Assembly (NCBI GenBank): GCA_037176725.1
Contig: JAZBRS010000044.1
Location: 1,178,001-1,242,000 of the forward strand
DNA: 64,000 bases
DNA from: Posidonia oceanica
Lineage: Eukaryota; Streptophyta; Magnoliopsida; Alismatales; Posidoniaceae
Direction: 5' to 3'
Below the pieces are notes generated by a model. The model was not told the origin of the DNA. It was given only the letters and a program-made list of their open reading frames with translations, and searched no databases. The translations under genes were made by a program, and so were the position numbers. The number at the start of each line of letters is the position of its first letter. The first letter of the stretch is position 1. Positions 47,083 through 59,102 of this stretch are shown piece after piece.

Positions 47083-50000
47083 TATTGACACCCCATTTTG
47101 ACAGGCTTGATCAATTGGAATCTCCAGGTAGCTTCTGGATTCAAATTTAGGTCCAAACCTACACAATCCTTTCATCCTTCTCTCCAAAACTAGCCCAAAC
47201 TTAACCTAGAATTACACACCTTTCCTGAGCCCAAAAACTACCCAAAAATCATAGGAAAACTCACCATTCCCAACTTAGCAAACCTACCAAAAAACCCTCA
47301 AAATTCCAACCCAAAACCACTCCAAAAAACCCTAGAAAACCTAGGTAAAACTACCCTTTTTCTACACCTCAAAACCCTTCCAAAACCTTCCCAAAACCAG
47401 ACCAAAATCCTAGGTCAATACTAGAGACCCTAGGCCACACACATCCCAAATTTCACCTCTTTTCAAAACCCCTAACCCCTTCATTTACCCAAATTATCCT
47501 TTTCTCTCTCCTGGATTATTCTTTTCTCTCTCCTCTCTCTCTCCTGATTATCCTCCTTCTTTTCACCCCCTTCTCTCCATTCTTCTTGCCTGGCTGTGGG
47601 CCTCTCTTGTGCATCTATCTCTTCTGAATCTTATTTATATTTTTACCTTTTTTTTTTAGCATTTTCTTTGGCTTTCTAAAAAATGTTTTCTTTCAACTCT
47701 TCCTTTTCCTCTTTACTCCTCTATTTCTCCTTTTTCTTCTTCCTTTTCCTTTTCTTTTCCTTTCTCTTACTAAATCCCTAAAAAAATCCTTAAAAACCTT
47801 TAAAACCCTAAAACAAAAGGAAAACAAACCAAAATCCTAAAAGAAATAATTAAAGACATTAAACAAACAATTAAAAAACCAAAACCTGACTATATCTAGC
47901 TAAAATGGAAAAATAAGAACGCAACTTAAAAATGCAAAACGAACAAAAGAAAATACTGTAAAATCAAAGAAAGAAACCAAAATGTAATCAAAACAAGTAA
48001 AAGTAAAAATCCTATTAAAAATAATCAAAAACAAATCCTAAAAGAAAGAAAACACTTAAGAAATGCAAGGGCTAGTAGTTAAGAAAGAAAAAGAGAAACT
48101 TAACAATCCTAAAAAGAAACAATTTGAAAACTTAATTAAAAAAATAAAAAAAACAAACATTCAAAAATCCAAAAACACTTAATCAAAACTTAACAAGAAA
48201 ACTTAACTAAAAAATATTAAAAGAACTTAACAAACAAAAATCAAGAACAAATCAAAGAAGACTTAAGAAAAAAAAGGGCTAAAATCAAAAATCTAAAACT
48301 CACCCTAATTGATCTAAAAACAAACTTTAAAAAATCCTAATTAACATCCCAAGTATTTAACAAGAAAAAAATAATTAAAAAACAACTTAAAAGACTTAAC
48401 AAACATTTAAACAAAATAAAAAACAAATCAAAAACAAAGAAAACCCTAAGCAAAACCAAATCCCTTTAAACCTAATTAACCAATTAAAAACGACCATTAA
48501 AAAACTTAATCAAAATCCTAACTTTAAGCGCAACTATTCTAAAAACCTTTTCTATTTTTATTTTATTTTTATCTTTTTTATTCTTTTTTATTTCCTTCCT
48601 CTTTCCCCTCTTCTTTTCCCTTTCTTCCTTTCTTCCTTTCTTTCTATTTTTCTTTTTTTGGGCCTAGTCCGGCTCGTTCCCCTCCTTCCTTCTTCCTTTC
48701 TTTTTCTTTCTTTCTTTTTTTTCTTTCGCGCGAAGCTCGGCCCGGCCCGCAACCTTCTTCCTCCTCTTCCCTCCTTCTTCTTCTTCTTCTCCCTCAGATT
48801 CCTCCCGCCAGTCTCCCTCTCCTCTTCCAAAAAATTTCAATTCTCTTCTCCCTCCCGACCACCTCAGCCTCCAGCTCATCTCCACTTCTCTCGTGTCTCA
48901 GCAGCTTCTCCGGGAGGGCATTAATTGCCGTCACCTCCGGCCGTCCTTCCCCTGCAGCAGTAGCCTCCCGCCGGTGGAATTCGAATTCCAATACGCGCTT
49001 CTCCTCCCCAGCAGCTGCTTAAAACCCCGAGCATCCTCCTCCTTCATCGCCTTTGGTCGTCCGAGAGAGAGAGAGCAATCCAGAGCCCAGAAGCCACCCT
49101 GATTCTCCCTCTCTTCCTCTGCAAATTTTGCAGCTCTTCTTCCTCTTCCTTCCCGTTTGATCCAGAGCCCCAAACAGCCCTCAAACTTCTCCCAATTCCT
49201 CCCCCAAATCTACCCAACAACCACCATTTCAGGCCTTCCTTCCACGCCCCAAACCACCTCTGAATTCACCCTCCATCACCCTAAAAACCCAACAGAACCC
49301 AACACTCCCTCCTCTCAAAATTCCCAGCACTGCAACCCACCAAATCCCTCCAAACTCCACCTAGCAACTCCCCAGAATCTCACCTTCTAAACCCACCTGA
49401 GCTTCAGCTCTAACCCTCACCATAGACCAAATCCATCACTACAAACACCTCTGGCCATTTCTTCCAGAAAATCACCCAGCGACCAAACTTCCTCTCCAAC
49501 CCCCTCCCAGCCCTCCTGAGCATCCAAAAACACTCATGAACCCTCCAAAAGCTCGCCGGCATCCTCCTCTCGATCCGGAGAGCAGCAGACACTCCTATCC
49601 ACCTCCAGCTACTTCTTGAGCACCCACTGAAGCCGAATCTTCCTCCAGGCCGCGAAGCTTCGCTCCGGACATCCAGGAAGCTCCGGAGTACTCCACTGAT
49701 CCATTCCCAGCACTCCCGAGCCGACGACGAGCTCTGCAACAGCCGGACGATCTTCGCCGGAGATCACTGAAGCACCAGACGTCGGGGGGACTTCTCAGCC
49801 ACAGATTCAGGTACCACTCTTCCCCTGTAGTTTAGTTTTTCCCCTCTCGTGCTTTTTCGCCTTTTAGTTTAGTGTTTCCTCCCCTCTTCCGCCGAGTCGT
49901 CGCCGCCGTCGTCTCGTCTTCTCCGGCGAGCTCCGCGACTGGAATTGTCGCTCCGGCAGCAGAGCTCGCATCCAGGGATCGCCCGAGCTGTGCTCCGACT

Positions 50001-53000
50001 CCAGGATCACTTCGGTGGCTTCAAAATGCCACGACGACGCTCCGATCATCTTCCCTACCTCCGAGCAGGTCTGCAGAGCTCTGTTCAGCTCTCTGGCCTG
50101 CTCCAGGCAGCACCAAGCCGCGCCGACGCCTCCCAGATCACCGTTAGCCTCCGGTGAACGTCGCCGAGCTCCCCGCGCGTCCCCAGCAGCTCTTCTCCGG
50201 CGTCCATGGCCACTGGAAGCTTCTGCTATAGTGACCATGGCCGCTGGCTTGTTACTGTAGCGTTATTTTCTATTAGCTAAGCTATTTTGTTACTAAATTG
50301 CATTTTCAGTCCCTGTTTTTACTTTATTGCATTCTGGTCCTGCCTCTGTTTAAGATTCATTTAATTTCGAATTTAAATCTTATTAAATTGCATGAAAAGC
50401 TTAAAAAACTACCTAATTGCATGATGGTCCTTCTGCTGTGTTTTCTTTCAATGTTTATTTTAGTTCAAGCCCTCTAGTCTTCCATTTTTGCATGTTAGTC
50501 CTTCAATTAATAATCTGATTTAATGCTTATATTTTATCTTAGTAAATTGCATTTTTAAACCCTGTTGTTTTCCCCATTTGCACTTTAGTCCTCTGTTCTG
50601 CTAACTTATGTATTTATTTTTTAATTTTTCTTACTGCATTGCATCATTTCCCCCATACTTTCTGATTTTTGCATATAGGTCCTTCATTAATGCACATCAT
50701 ACATTTAAATGCATATTTTGCTTATAAAATTGCATTTTAGACCCTACATGTTTTGAAAATTGCATATAGGTCCTCTGCATGCTTATAAAACTCATTTAAA
50801 TGCATATTTTCCTTATAAAATTGCATTTTAGACCCTACATGTTTTAAAATTGCATATAGGTCCTCTGCATACTTATAAAACTCATTTAAATGCATATTTT
50901 TGCTTATAAAATTGCATTTTAGACCTTGCATATTTAAAACTTGCATATAGGTCCTCTGTTTGCATTCTCAGACCACTTAAGACCACTGTTTTGCTTACAA
51001 AATTACATTTCAACCCCTGCATGTTTCAAAATTGCATGTTAATCCTCCATATGATTTCAAAACTTATCCTCATGCATGTTTACCTTATAAAATTGCATTC
51101 TGAACCCTGCATTTTGCAAAATTGCACTCAGACCCTCCAATTTTCAAAAACCTTGCATAAAAGCCCCCTAACTTTTCAAAATCTTTGCATTTAGACCCCC
51201 ACTTTTTCAAAAATTGCACATAAGTTCCCAAGTTTTCTGAAAAATCATCCTTAGGTCTTTCTTGCATTTCGGCATGCATTGCACTCATGCATCTTTGCAT
51301 TTAGCATTCCTGTACACACTTAAGCCTTCCTAGCTCCCATTTGCATGGGAGGACCTGTTGTGCACATCCCTAGGACCTCCTGTACACCTAGATCCATTCT
51401 TCTTCTCTATTCTGGCCCCTCTGCCTTGAAGCTGGGATATCTTCAGATCTGGCCGTTGGATCTTCTCAACCAAGCTACCTGGACGACCCCAGCGGAGCGC
51501 TCTTCAGTATGGACCAAGCAGTTCTCAGATCAGGCTTCAGATTTCCAAGATAAGTCCTCTTGAACCCCTGTATGGTATTCATTTGCACACCATTTGCATT
51601 CCAAGCATTGTTTTCACTTTCTGATTTCTCGAGCATGTAGATTAGGACTTCCTCTTCTTATCGATCAACTCTGTCTCTTCTTTTCCCGTACTCCCAGTGT
51701 TTTGTGTTGTGTTTCCCCTACATTCACCACTAATTGTAACTTTCTTCCCCCTTTTCCACGATCTGATTGCATCGCGAGCTTTTGGTAGCGTGCGAGACAC
51801 ATCGTGGGACACTTTGGTGGGAAACAGTCACAAAACAGTGGTAATCCCTCCACTTGCTTCTCTTCCCCTTTGTAGGTCTTCACACCTACTTCGTGCGGTC
51901 CTTAAACAGTGCCTGTTCTTATACACACACTGTTTTGCTTCCCCCTTGCTTCTCTTGCTCTCCCTCTTTGCATCTGCATGGCTTTGTCGATGTTTTATTT
52001 CGCCTGCTTTGGCACCATTTTGCATGTCCGCTCTTCCTTTGGCACCGTTTTGCGTGCCCGCTTTGCTTTTGGCATCATTTTGCGTGCCCGTTTCATCTTT
52101 GGCACCGTTTTACGTGCCTGCTTTGCTTTTGGCACCGTTTTGCGTGCTTGTTTCATCTTTGGCACCGTTTTGCGTGTCTGCTTCGCTTTTGATACTATTT
52201 CGCGTGCCCGCTTCGCTTTTGGTACTGTTTTGCGTACCCGCTTTATTTTCTTGCACCGTTTCATGTGCCGTTTTGTTTTCTGCACCATTTCGCATGTCGC
52301 TTTGTTTTCTTGCATCGTTTCGCATGCCTCCTTGTTTTCTGCGCCGTTTTGCGTGCCGATCTCGTTTTCTTGCACCGTTGCGCTTGCCGCTTCCGTTTCT
52401 CGCATCGTTTCACGCATTTTACGTGGTTTTCTCTTGCATGTCGCCCGCATTGCTTGGTTTTACCACCATTTTGCTTTTTCGCTTGCATTTGCATATAGGG
52501 CAGTGATGCTTACTGCCTGGAGTTCTCGCGAGCCAGGTTTCGACCGGTTCGGAACACAGACAGTGTTGCTGAGCACTTAGACTGCACGTTTACTTCCTGC
52601 ATTGCATCCCATCACTTAGAGTATACCTATGAGCATTCATTCAGGCATTCATTGACATTTAGGCATTCAAACCTGCATTCTCCTACGTATGCGAGCGTAA
52701 GCCTAGAAAGACCGATTCTCGGGCGTGTCGGGGGTGCCTAACACCTTCCCCGCACGTAACAGGAGTCCTTGCCTAGTCTTTTGGCCCATAATGACCATGT
52801 TGCCCTTATCCTAGGCATGAGTCATATCATTTGCATTCATTTGCATTTGTTTTCCTTTGCATTGCCCCCTTTGCTTGGTTTTGCATGTTAACTCGTGCAT
52901 TTCCCATGGTTTTCCTTGTCTCCCGATAATAGACACGGTGGCGACTCTGAATTGTCTTATCTTCTTCTTTTCTTATCTTTTCTCTTCTGTTTTAAGTGTT

Positions 53001-53114
53001 TTCGAGTTGAGCCCTCCTCCTCGAACGTAGCCGCTTATAGTGAGCCTGATTCCGATCGGTGCACGCGAGCTTCTGGCAGTGTGCATGGACGATCTGAACA
53101 CCGGGATTACTACA
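47083..53114 (+). repeat. 3' LTR of element B
   Basis: About 6.03 kb, matching 25447-31395. The first dinucleotide is TA instead of TG (tattgacacc). It has small extra segments relative to the 5' LTR, for example near 48018, 48415 and 51653-51692, or the 5' LTR lost them. Confidence 0.92.
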
Positions 53115-53119
53115 GTTGG
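53115..53119. repeat. Target site duplication of element B, right copy
   Basis: gttgg, identical to 25442-25446. Confidence 0.93.
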
Positions 53120-53243
53120 ATTGCATTACGGCCGCGTATAACATCACGAGACAGGCTGCTGTCTTTCCTGTTCGGGCATCGCCGTTTTGGCAGTAAATTC
53201 CCTATTTTCTTTGGATTTCCATTCCGATGAAGGCTCCACGACC

Positions 53244-53250
53244 TATATTA
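53244..53250 (+). promoter_or_regulatory. Probable TATA box of PMD gene 1
   Basis: tatatta, 95 bp before the ATG at 53339. The second and third PMD genes have TATAAAA at 106 and 105 bp before their starts. The upstream motif block is split by element B (25395-25446 and 53115-53150). Confidence 0.5.
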
Positions 53251-53338
53251 GACCTCCTATTGGCTTGAATCTTGTAGTTCAAACATTTATCTTCCTTCCC
53301 TTATTGATTTTTGCTTGCTAGGGCTTGTGCTTCTCCTC

Positions 53339-54680
53339 ATGGATTTGAGTGATATCCCACATCATGCTTTCCAGGTGGCCATCTTCTCCTCTCCTTCTGA
53401 CATGGTGCAACTTCGGCTGGAAGCCATACCCAACCATTTGGCAAACCTGTTGGTGCATGAGAAGGTACTCCCTGTTTTCATCTTTTCCGCATACTCCCAT
53501 TCTCGTACTTCTGTTGATTTTTCTTTACTTTATAGCCCCTATCTTCTGCCAACAACGACCGGGACTCGAAAGCCTATCAGTTGGACTGGGTTCAACAATT
53601 CCGCTCTTGGGCTTTGAAGAAATACCGGGAACGCTTGGAGGAGGCTGGTCTCTGTCAGGCCCTTCACCAGCTGTGGCAGCCTGTTGACTGGAAGGCGCTC
53701 TTCGACCTCTGTGGGCTGTGGAATCACTTAACTCACACGTTCTTTTCTTCTTCGGGGGAATTGACCATTCTCTTGGAGGAGGTGAGCGCCCTCCTAGGTA
53801 CTCGACATGCCGACCCATCCATTTACTGTAGGGATGCCTACCTTTTGCCAATTGGGGTGGTAGGTTCTTTCTTTCATTGAAAGCGCATCTTCGGCTCTGT
53901 TGTTGTGCCGGAGGACCTGGTGCTGGATGGCTGTATCAAACTCTCCTCTTTGTGGAAAATTTTCTGGAAACAGCGCGACAGCATCCGCTCTGAGGCCTCT
54001 TACTTGGAATGCGTCTTCATTCTGATCGGGGGACTGTGCTCTTCCCAAATGAAGCTCTGACTATTAGTGCCTACCATGCCGAGCTCATGTGCATCTACAT
54101 GCATAACCCGGAGAAGTGTTTGAGTCAGTATGTTTTGGCTTTCACTATCCGGGGCTTATTCAGTGCCTGCCTCGGGGGGCCATTCTTTGGCTCACCGTTC
54201 CTAGTTCTACGCTGGCTGGAGGAGCACTTTCTTCTGTCTGCTTTTGATGCTAGCCTTCCCTTGGAGGAGCTCATTCGCCGCTTATGCACCTGCGAGGTCA
54301 AATCCCAGATAGATTCCTTCAGTCCCCCCTCGTTTTTCAGGACAGTGTCTGACCCAGAGTATTTTCTGACGCTGATTGGGGCGACCAAGTTTGTGAGGTA
54401 CAACCCTCAGCGCTGCTTCTCAATGCTGGGTACTCCTCGGGCTATACCTCCCTTGCCGCGCTTCTCTGATATGATTTTCCCACGCTTGAGGGACACTCCT
54501 GGGGACATCATCCAGGTCTTCTATCAGGCTGGTACTTGGGACGGGAAGGGACGAAACCGAGTCCTTTCTGCATGGGAGAACTCGAATGCGGACCGTGAAG
54601 CCATTTCTCTTGTAACTTATGATGCTTGGTACGAGGGCGTGCGTCCTAAATTGTTTATTGAATTTCCTTCAAAAAGATAG
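53339..54680 (+). pseudogene. PMD gene 1 (two exons, broken)
   Basis: Exon 1 is 53339-53464 (42 codons), with donor gt at 53465 and acceptor ag at 53534-53535; exon 2 is 53536-54680, phase 0. The PMD core is visible as LFDLCGLWNHLTHTFF, then GELTILLEEVSALLGT. A TGA at 53878 and a frameshift near 54000-54035 break it; the match continues with LFPNEALTISAYHAELM, GPFFGSPFLVLRWLEEHF and a C-terminal part ending at TAG 54678. A polyadenylation signal AATAAA follows at 54713-54718. PMD gene 3 has the same exon 1/intron position and core motif. Whether it is host or transposon-borne depends on the O2 assignment. Confidence 0.78.
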
Positions 54681-54712
54681 AAGATGTAGTTAGAAATGTA
54701 TCACTTATCATC

Positions 54713-54718
54713 AATAAA
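54713..54718 (+). terminator. Polyadenylation signal of PMD gene 1
   Basis: AATAAA 33 bp after the stop codon. Confidence 0.6.
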
Positions 54719-54819
54719 ATTTATTTCGTCTCTTTGGTCTCTTTTGAATGAATTTGTATGAGTTGAATGAGAATATCAGAATTCAGAACACTTCCCTGAA
54801 CTTAAAGCGTTGTATGCTC

Positions 54820-54960
54820 AAAATGGAGCGTCCAACGTTATACGCTGGAAAGCTAGCGGCTAAGGTTTTAACTCGCAAAACGTTGAATGCGTAATAGAGT
54901 ACGTATAACATCCTTTTTTCTCGAGGTGTTGGACGCTGGGATTTACACGTACAATGTTGA
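54820..54960. promoter_or_regulatory. CGTTATACGC motif block before PMD gene 2
   Basis: Contains gtccaacgttatacgctgg, cgcaaaacgttgaatgcg, gtacgtataacatcc and gttggacgctgg. The same motif family occurs in the U3 of the minus-strand LTR (22190-22480) and before PMD gene 3. Confidence 0.55.
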
Positions 54961-54964
54961 AAGG

Positions 54965-54971
54965 TATAAAA
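54965..54971 (+). promoter_or_regulatory. TATA box of PMD gene 2
   Basis: TATAAAA, 106 bp before the ATG at 55071. Confidence 0.65.
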
Positions 54972-55070
54972 CCCTCGTCCTACGCCGTGGGTGGCCATCT
55001 GGTCTTCTTCCCTTCTTCTTCTCTGGCGATAGCAACCTCTCCGGCGACATTCTTCCCCATTCCGGCGAAC

Positions 55071-58000
55071 ATGGAGAGGCACATATCACAGTTTTACACT
55101 AGGGCGGCCAAACGAGCTCGGACCGACCCCTCCTTTTCGGCGAAACGGCGATGGAGGTGACGGCTGGGGCTGCTGCGGCGCGGGACGCGGCGGCGGGAGG
55201 TGCTGGCGAGGTCGTGGCAGGTGGCGGCGAGGCTGTGGCAGGGGGTCCGGCGGCTGCTAGGCGGAGCTCGGTGGTTGTGGTGGCGGGGCTGGCTGCTGGG
55301 GTGGCCGTGGAGGCCAAGGAGGGCATGGCAGGCGTGGTGGAGGCTGGTGGTGCCGTGGCAATGCCCAGGGCAACGTCCAGTGGTGATGCCGAGGCTGTAG
55401 GAGCGGAGACGGGGGCTGCCGTGGGTGGTTCCACGGAGGCCGAGGTGGTGGTTGGCGACGACGCCGTGGAGGCGGAGGCGACGGCCAAGGAGGCCACCGT
55501 GGGGGAGGGCTCTGGTTCCGGGGAGGCTGGAGAGATGACGGAGGAGGCGGTCTCCGGTTCCAGCACTTCTTTCAGCTTGGAGGATTCAGAGGAGACAGTC
55601 TTAGAGGCGAGGCTTGAGATCAGCCTAGACGAGGCAGAGCCCTTGGAGGTGCCCGAGGCGAGGCCAATCGACCCCTTCCTTGCGCAGTTTGGCGAGGACG
55701 ACGGCTGGTGGCGGAACATGGTTGACACTGTCTGATGGGAGGCGGAGGACGTTGCGAGGGATCCCCCAGACTACTGGCGGGAGCAGATCCCCAGAGACGA
55801 GGTGCAGGCATCGGGACCGCGTAGGGACGCGTCCCGATCAGAGTACGCCACTGCCACACTGGCTTCTAGGGAGCAGGTATACATTTTTCATTCTTTTCTC
55901 CTTATTTTGTTCAATTATTTCATCCTGACTGATAGTTCTCCTGCTTGCTTGTAGAGTCGAGCACCGGCCGTGACCCGCTGCTACTGGGGTCAGGTCCGTC
56001 GGTCCTACGCTTTGTTGGCTTCTTTCCAGCAGGAGCATCTGGATCGGATAGGATTTGGACATTTCTTGTCCATCCTGGACTTTTCCCTCCGTCCGATGTT
56101 TCTGGAGGCGGTTGCAGAGCGGTGGAGCTTTCGGACGAGCTCGATTGTTACGCGGGCAGTGAGTTTGTCCTCTCCCTTGAGGACATGGCACGGCTGACTG
56201 GTCTTCGGGTCATGGGCAGACCGGTGACAGGGAGGGTGCACCCGAGCTACTCGGTTTTGGCACAGGAGCTTGTTGGACGCCAGTTTGCCATGAGCGGGGA
56301 GCAGCTCGTGGTGATCACTTCCACGGTTCGCCGGGTGAGTGAGCTGGCAGAGACAGTTGACGGACCGGGTGTGGAGGCTGACCAACAGCTGCGGGCCTTC
56401 CTCTTGGTGCTGTTTGGGGAGGTGCTTTTCTCGCACTCCTTGAAGCTCTCGGCGTGGTTCCTTCCTCTTCTGGCGGACCTGGAGCATGTGGGAGAACCTG
56501 GGGTGCGACGAGCTTGGCGCACCTGTACTCCACCCTATTCCGCTTCACCGACGGCAGTTCTCGCCAGCTAGGTGGGAACCTGCCCTTCCTTCAAGTAAAT
56601 CTGCATATTTAAGCTTGTATTGGATATTATATTCTTGCTAACAGCTTCCTTGTTTTGCGTGCATATGTGGACGTGGGACCACTTCGCCTTTCTGCACCCT
56701 GCCCCTCCTCCGGTTCCTCCTACCGGTGTCTCCTTTCCTCGGGGACTATTTTGGACTGCTGCTGAGCGGGCCCTAGAGCCAGCAGATGACAACTGCTATG
56801 TCGGTCGTCTTCTTTTCGAGCTTCTTGTCCTAACTCAGGTAGCTTGCTTCTTTTAATTTCAGCTTCTGTTTATTTGTTTATGCTGCTTGCTGACATGTAT
56901 TGCTCTTTTTAGGTGGTTTGACGTCCCTACGCTGAGGGGGAGCATGCGGACGTCCCCGAGATTGCCCGTGATCGGGCCATTTTTGACCAGGACGTATGGA
57001 TCCACTGTTGGAACCACTACCACTTCCAGCAGATTGGCAGGGCGCTATGACAGGTAGGGCACCGACAGGCTTGGCCTTCACCTCCTCCTCACCGAGTTTG
57101 GCGAGAGACACGTGGCGGGGGCAGCCGTGCTCACCACTGGGTGGATGTTTACGGCCCACAGCTCCTGGACTGGGCCCGTCATGGTTTCCCCGCTCCGACG
57201 GATGCTACAGAGGAGGACGAGGCGGAGTGGGCTGAGTGGGTAGACCGGGAGTTTTCCTCTCTGATGATCTTCCACCGGTCCCACTTCCTTGGGCGCGGGA
57301 ACCTTCTTTTGGGGGACACAGATCCCGGGGAGGCGGTGGTTTCCCGTGCGGCCCTATTGGAGGAGGTTCAGTCTTCTCGAGCCCAGCTGGAGATAGCGGT
57401 GAGCTTCTGAATTTCATTTTGAAGACTATTAATTCAATTTGGCTAGCTTGCTTTCTTTCTTTTGCAGCTCAAGGCGGCCGATGAGCGGGCTCAGCAGGAG
57501 CACCACTTGACCCAGCAGCTCTCCGTTCTGACTGGGGAGATTGATCGTCTACAGGCCTCTGCCTCTTAGGTATTTCCACAAGTAGCTTTTATAGTCTGGT
57601 TATGAATTGTAACTGACTCGAATCTTCCTTTCAGCCTTCGACTAGCAGCGCTCCTCCTCCAGACTGCTCAAAGGAGATCTCCCATCTCCAGGAGAAGGTA
57701 AATATGCTTTCATTTTGTTTCTGCTTTTGAAATCCCCTTGGTCCTGACGCCATTGCTTGTAGGTCGCTTATCTAGAGGGCAAGCTGAGGGAGTAGGCTGG
57801 TGACTTCATAGCTGCCAGCTCTGTCGAGAGGTTAGAGGAGCTAGAGGAGACAATCGTTGCTAGCAGTGCTCGAATCCAGGAGCTGGAGCAACAGGTGGCT
57901 GATAGGGACACTGAGATTGCCCGATCTCAGGTGGTATGATTTAATTCAATGCTTCTTTATGTCTTCTATGTCCTTGCTTATATATGATATTTTGGTTTAC

Positions 58001-58273
58001 TTCTCTTCTCAGGGCACGGCGAGTGTTATCTCCTAGGTCAAGCTTGAGCTTGGGCACTACCAGAGGTTTGCTTTTTCAGCTGGTGCCAGGCTTGGGGAGC
58101 GTGTTCCTTCTGTACCGAGCAGTCGGCCGGGCAACCACCGTTCTCGGTCTATTTCCAGGGCCCCGTCAGGCGTTTCGGTTCGACAGTCGCCTCGTCCCCC
58201 TACTGCCCCTTCTCTGGCTCTTGCTCCAGCTCCTGCTTCGGTTCCTGAGGGTGAGGGAGAGAGTGCTCCCTAG
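55071..58273 (+). pseudogene. PMD gene 2 (eight exons, PMD plus coiled coil, broken)
   Basis: Exons are approximately 55071-55876, 55955-56594, 56645-56838, 56913-57398, 57468-57569, 57635-57697, 57763-57930 and 58013-58273. All junctions are gt-ag and all but the 56594/56645 one keep phase 0. There is a basic N-terminus, an Ala/Gly/Glu-rich region (55151-55640), then a PMD (LEAVAERWSF, FVLSLEDMARLTGLRVMGRP, WGATSLAHLYSTLFRF, VHMWTWDHFAFLHP). A Glu/Gln-rich coiled-coil C-terminus (exons 4-7) and a Pro/Ser tail follow. Damage: frameshifts near 55150, 56140 and 56499; TGA 55733, 56919, 57048; TAG 57567, 57793, 58034. Domain order recalls PMD proteins with C-terminal coiled coils. The 55099-55728 minus-strand frame is a shadow. 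Confidence 0.8.
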
Positions 58274-58750
58274 CTTTTGTACTTCAGGGGTATGCCCCAG
58301 TGACTTTGTAAAACAATTGTATAGTTTGAAATGATACAGATTTCTGCACACTCAGTAAACTTGTCAAATACTTCTTTTAAATTACCTTTCTCAAAGCTAA
58401 AGTGAGCTTAAGTGACCAATATGGTAAAATAATGGCCCTTAATTCAAATAAACTTGAAACCAGCATATTCAAGTGAAATAGTATGTAAATGACATAGTTA
58501 TAAGGAAAGATTTCACCTGGAAGCTTAAGAATTGAATTTTGAAGTCGCCGACGCCTTAACGAGCCATTTACTTGATGAAACGAGCAACCAAAGATTCCGA
58601 CTGGCCCGGATGTCCAAAAAAATATGAAACCAACGCTCACACGTGTATTTCAACTTAGTTAAACCTCTGGAATGGGCAAAACGGGCGCATGCAACTCAAT
58701 CACGGATCAGGGGGCAATCCAGCCAAGTTCAGTAACTTAAGTCACTGATA
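58274..58750 (+). other. Spacer between PMD genes 2 and 3
   Basis: No gene recognised. Confidence 0.45.
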
Positions 58751-58885
58751 AAACATTATACGCCTCATCTGCTGCGGCCAATGTTATCCACTTCAATGTC
58801 TGCGTCTAATGCCGGTAGCTGCTCTAAACGTTATACACCTCAAATGACGCAGCTGACGTTGGACGTGCACCGTCTCGCGTACAAC
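58750..58885. promoter_or_regulatory. CGTTATACGC motif block before PMD gene 3
   Basis: Contains cattatacgcctcatctg, aaacgttatacacctcaaat, ctgacgttggacgtgcacc and tcgcgtacaacg. Confidence 0.5.
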
Positions 58886-58997
58886 GAAGCGAGCCCAGAG
58901 ACTTTTCTTTCCTTTCCTGTTCTTGTCTAATCTTCCGGAATGCTTGCGAAATTTTCTCAATGCCCGCGTGAAAGATTTCCGACGATCCTCCTGTGCT

Positions 58998-59004
58998 TAT
59001 AAAA
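58998..59004 (+). promoter_or_regulatory. TATA box of PMD gene 3
   Basis: TATAAAA in gcttataaaagc, 105 bp before the ATG at 59103. Confidence 0.65.
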
Positions 59005-59102
59005 GCTTAGCCACCCCTTTGATTTTCATGCATACTTACTCCTTTTTCTCTCTACTGATTTCTTCCTGATTTGTGCTTCTTCCATCCCTCTCTTTTGCTT
59101 TC

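Larger units (their letters stand above)
25447..53114 (+). mobile_element. Element B: 27.7 kb Tat-lineage LTR retrotransposon with full pol and a PMD gene
   Basis: Complete insertion: 5' LTR 25447-31395, PBS 31397-31414, leader, gag-pro 32722-36456, G-patch-like frame 36420-37157, pol 37391-41545 (RT, RNase H, archaeal-type RNase H, integrase), PMD gene 43042-44030, hairpin repeat arrays 44540-46540, PPT 47068-47082, 3' LTR 47083-53114, and target duplication gttgg. The dual RNase H is diagnostic of the Tat clade. At 27,668 bp it is above the roughly 25 kb usually quoted for Ogre. The extra ORF1 that Ogre carries before gag is not seen. The 11 nonsense codons in gag-pro-pol make this copy inactive, although no frameshift was found in gag-pro or pol. 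Confidence 0.95.

Noticed and set aside
55099..55728. Ala/Ser/Pro-rich 209-codon frame on the minus strand
   Set aside because: It is the antisense of the Ala/Gly/Glu-rich part of PMD gene 2, where GC-rich codon bias suppresses stops on both strands.
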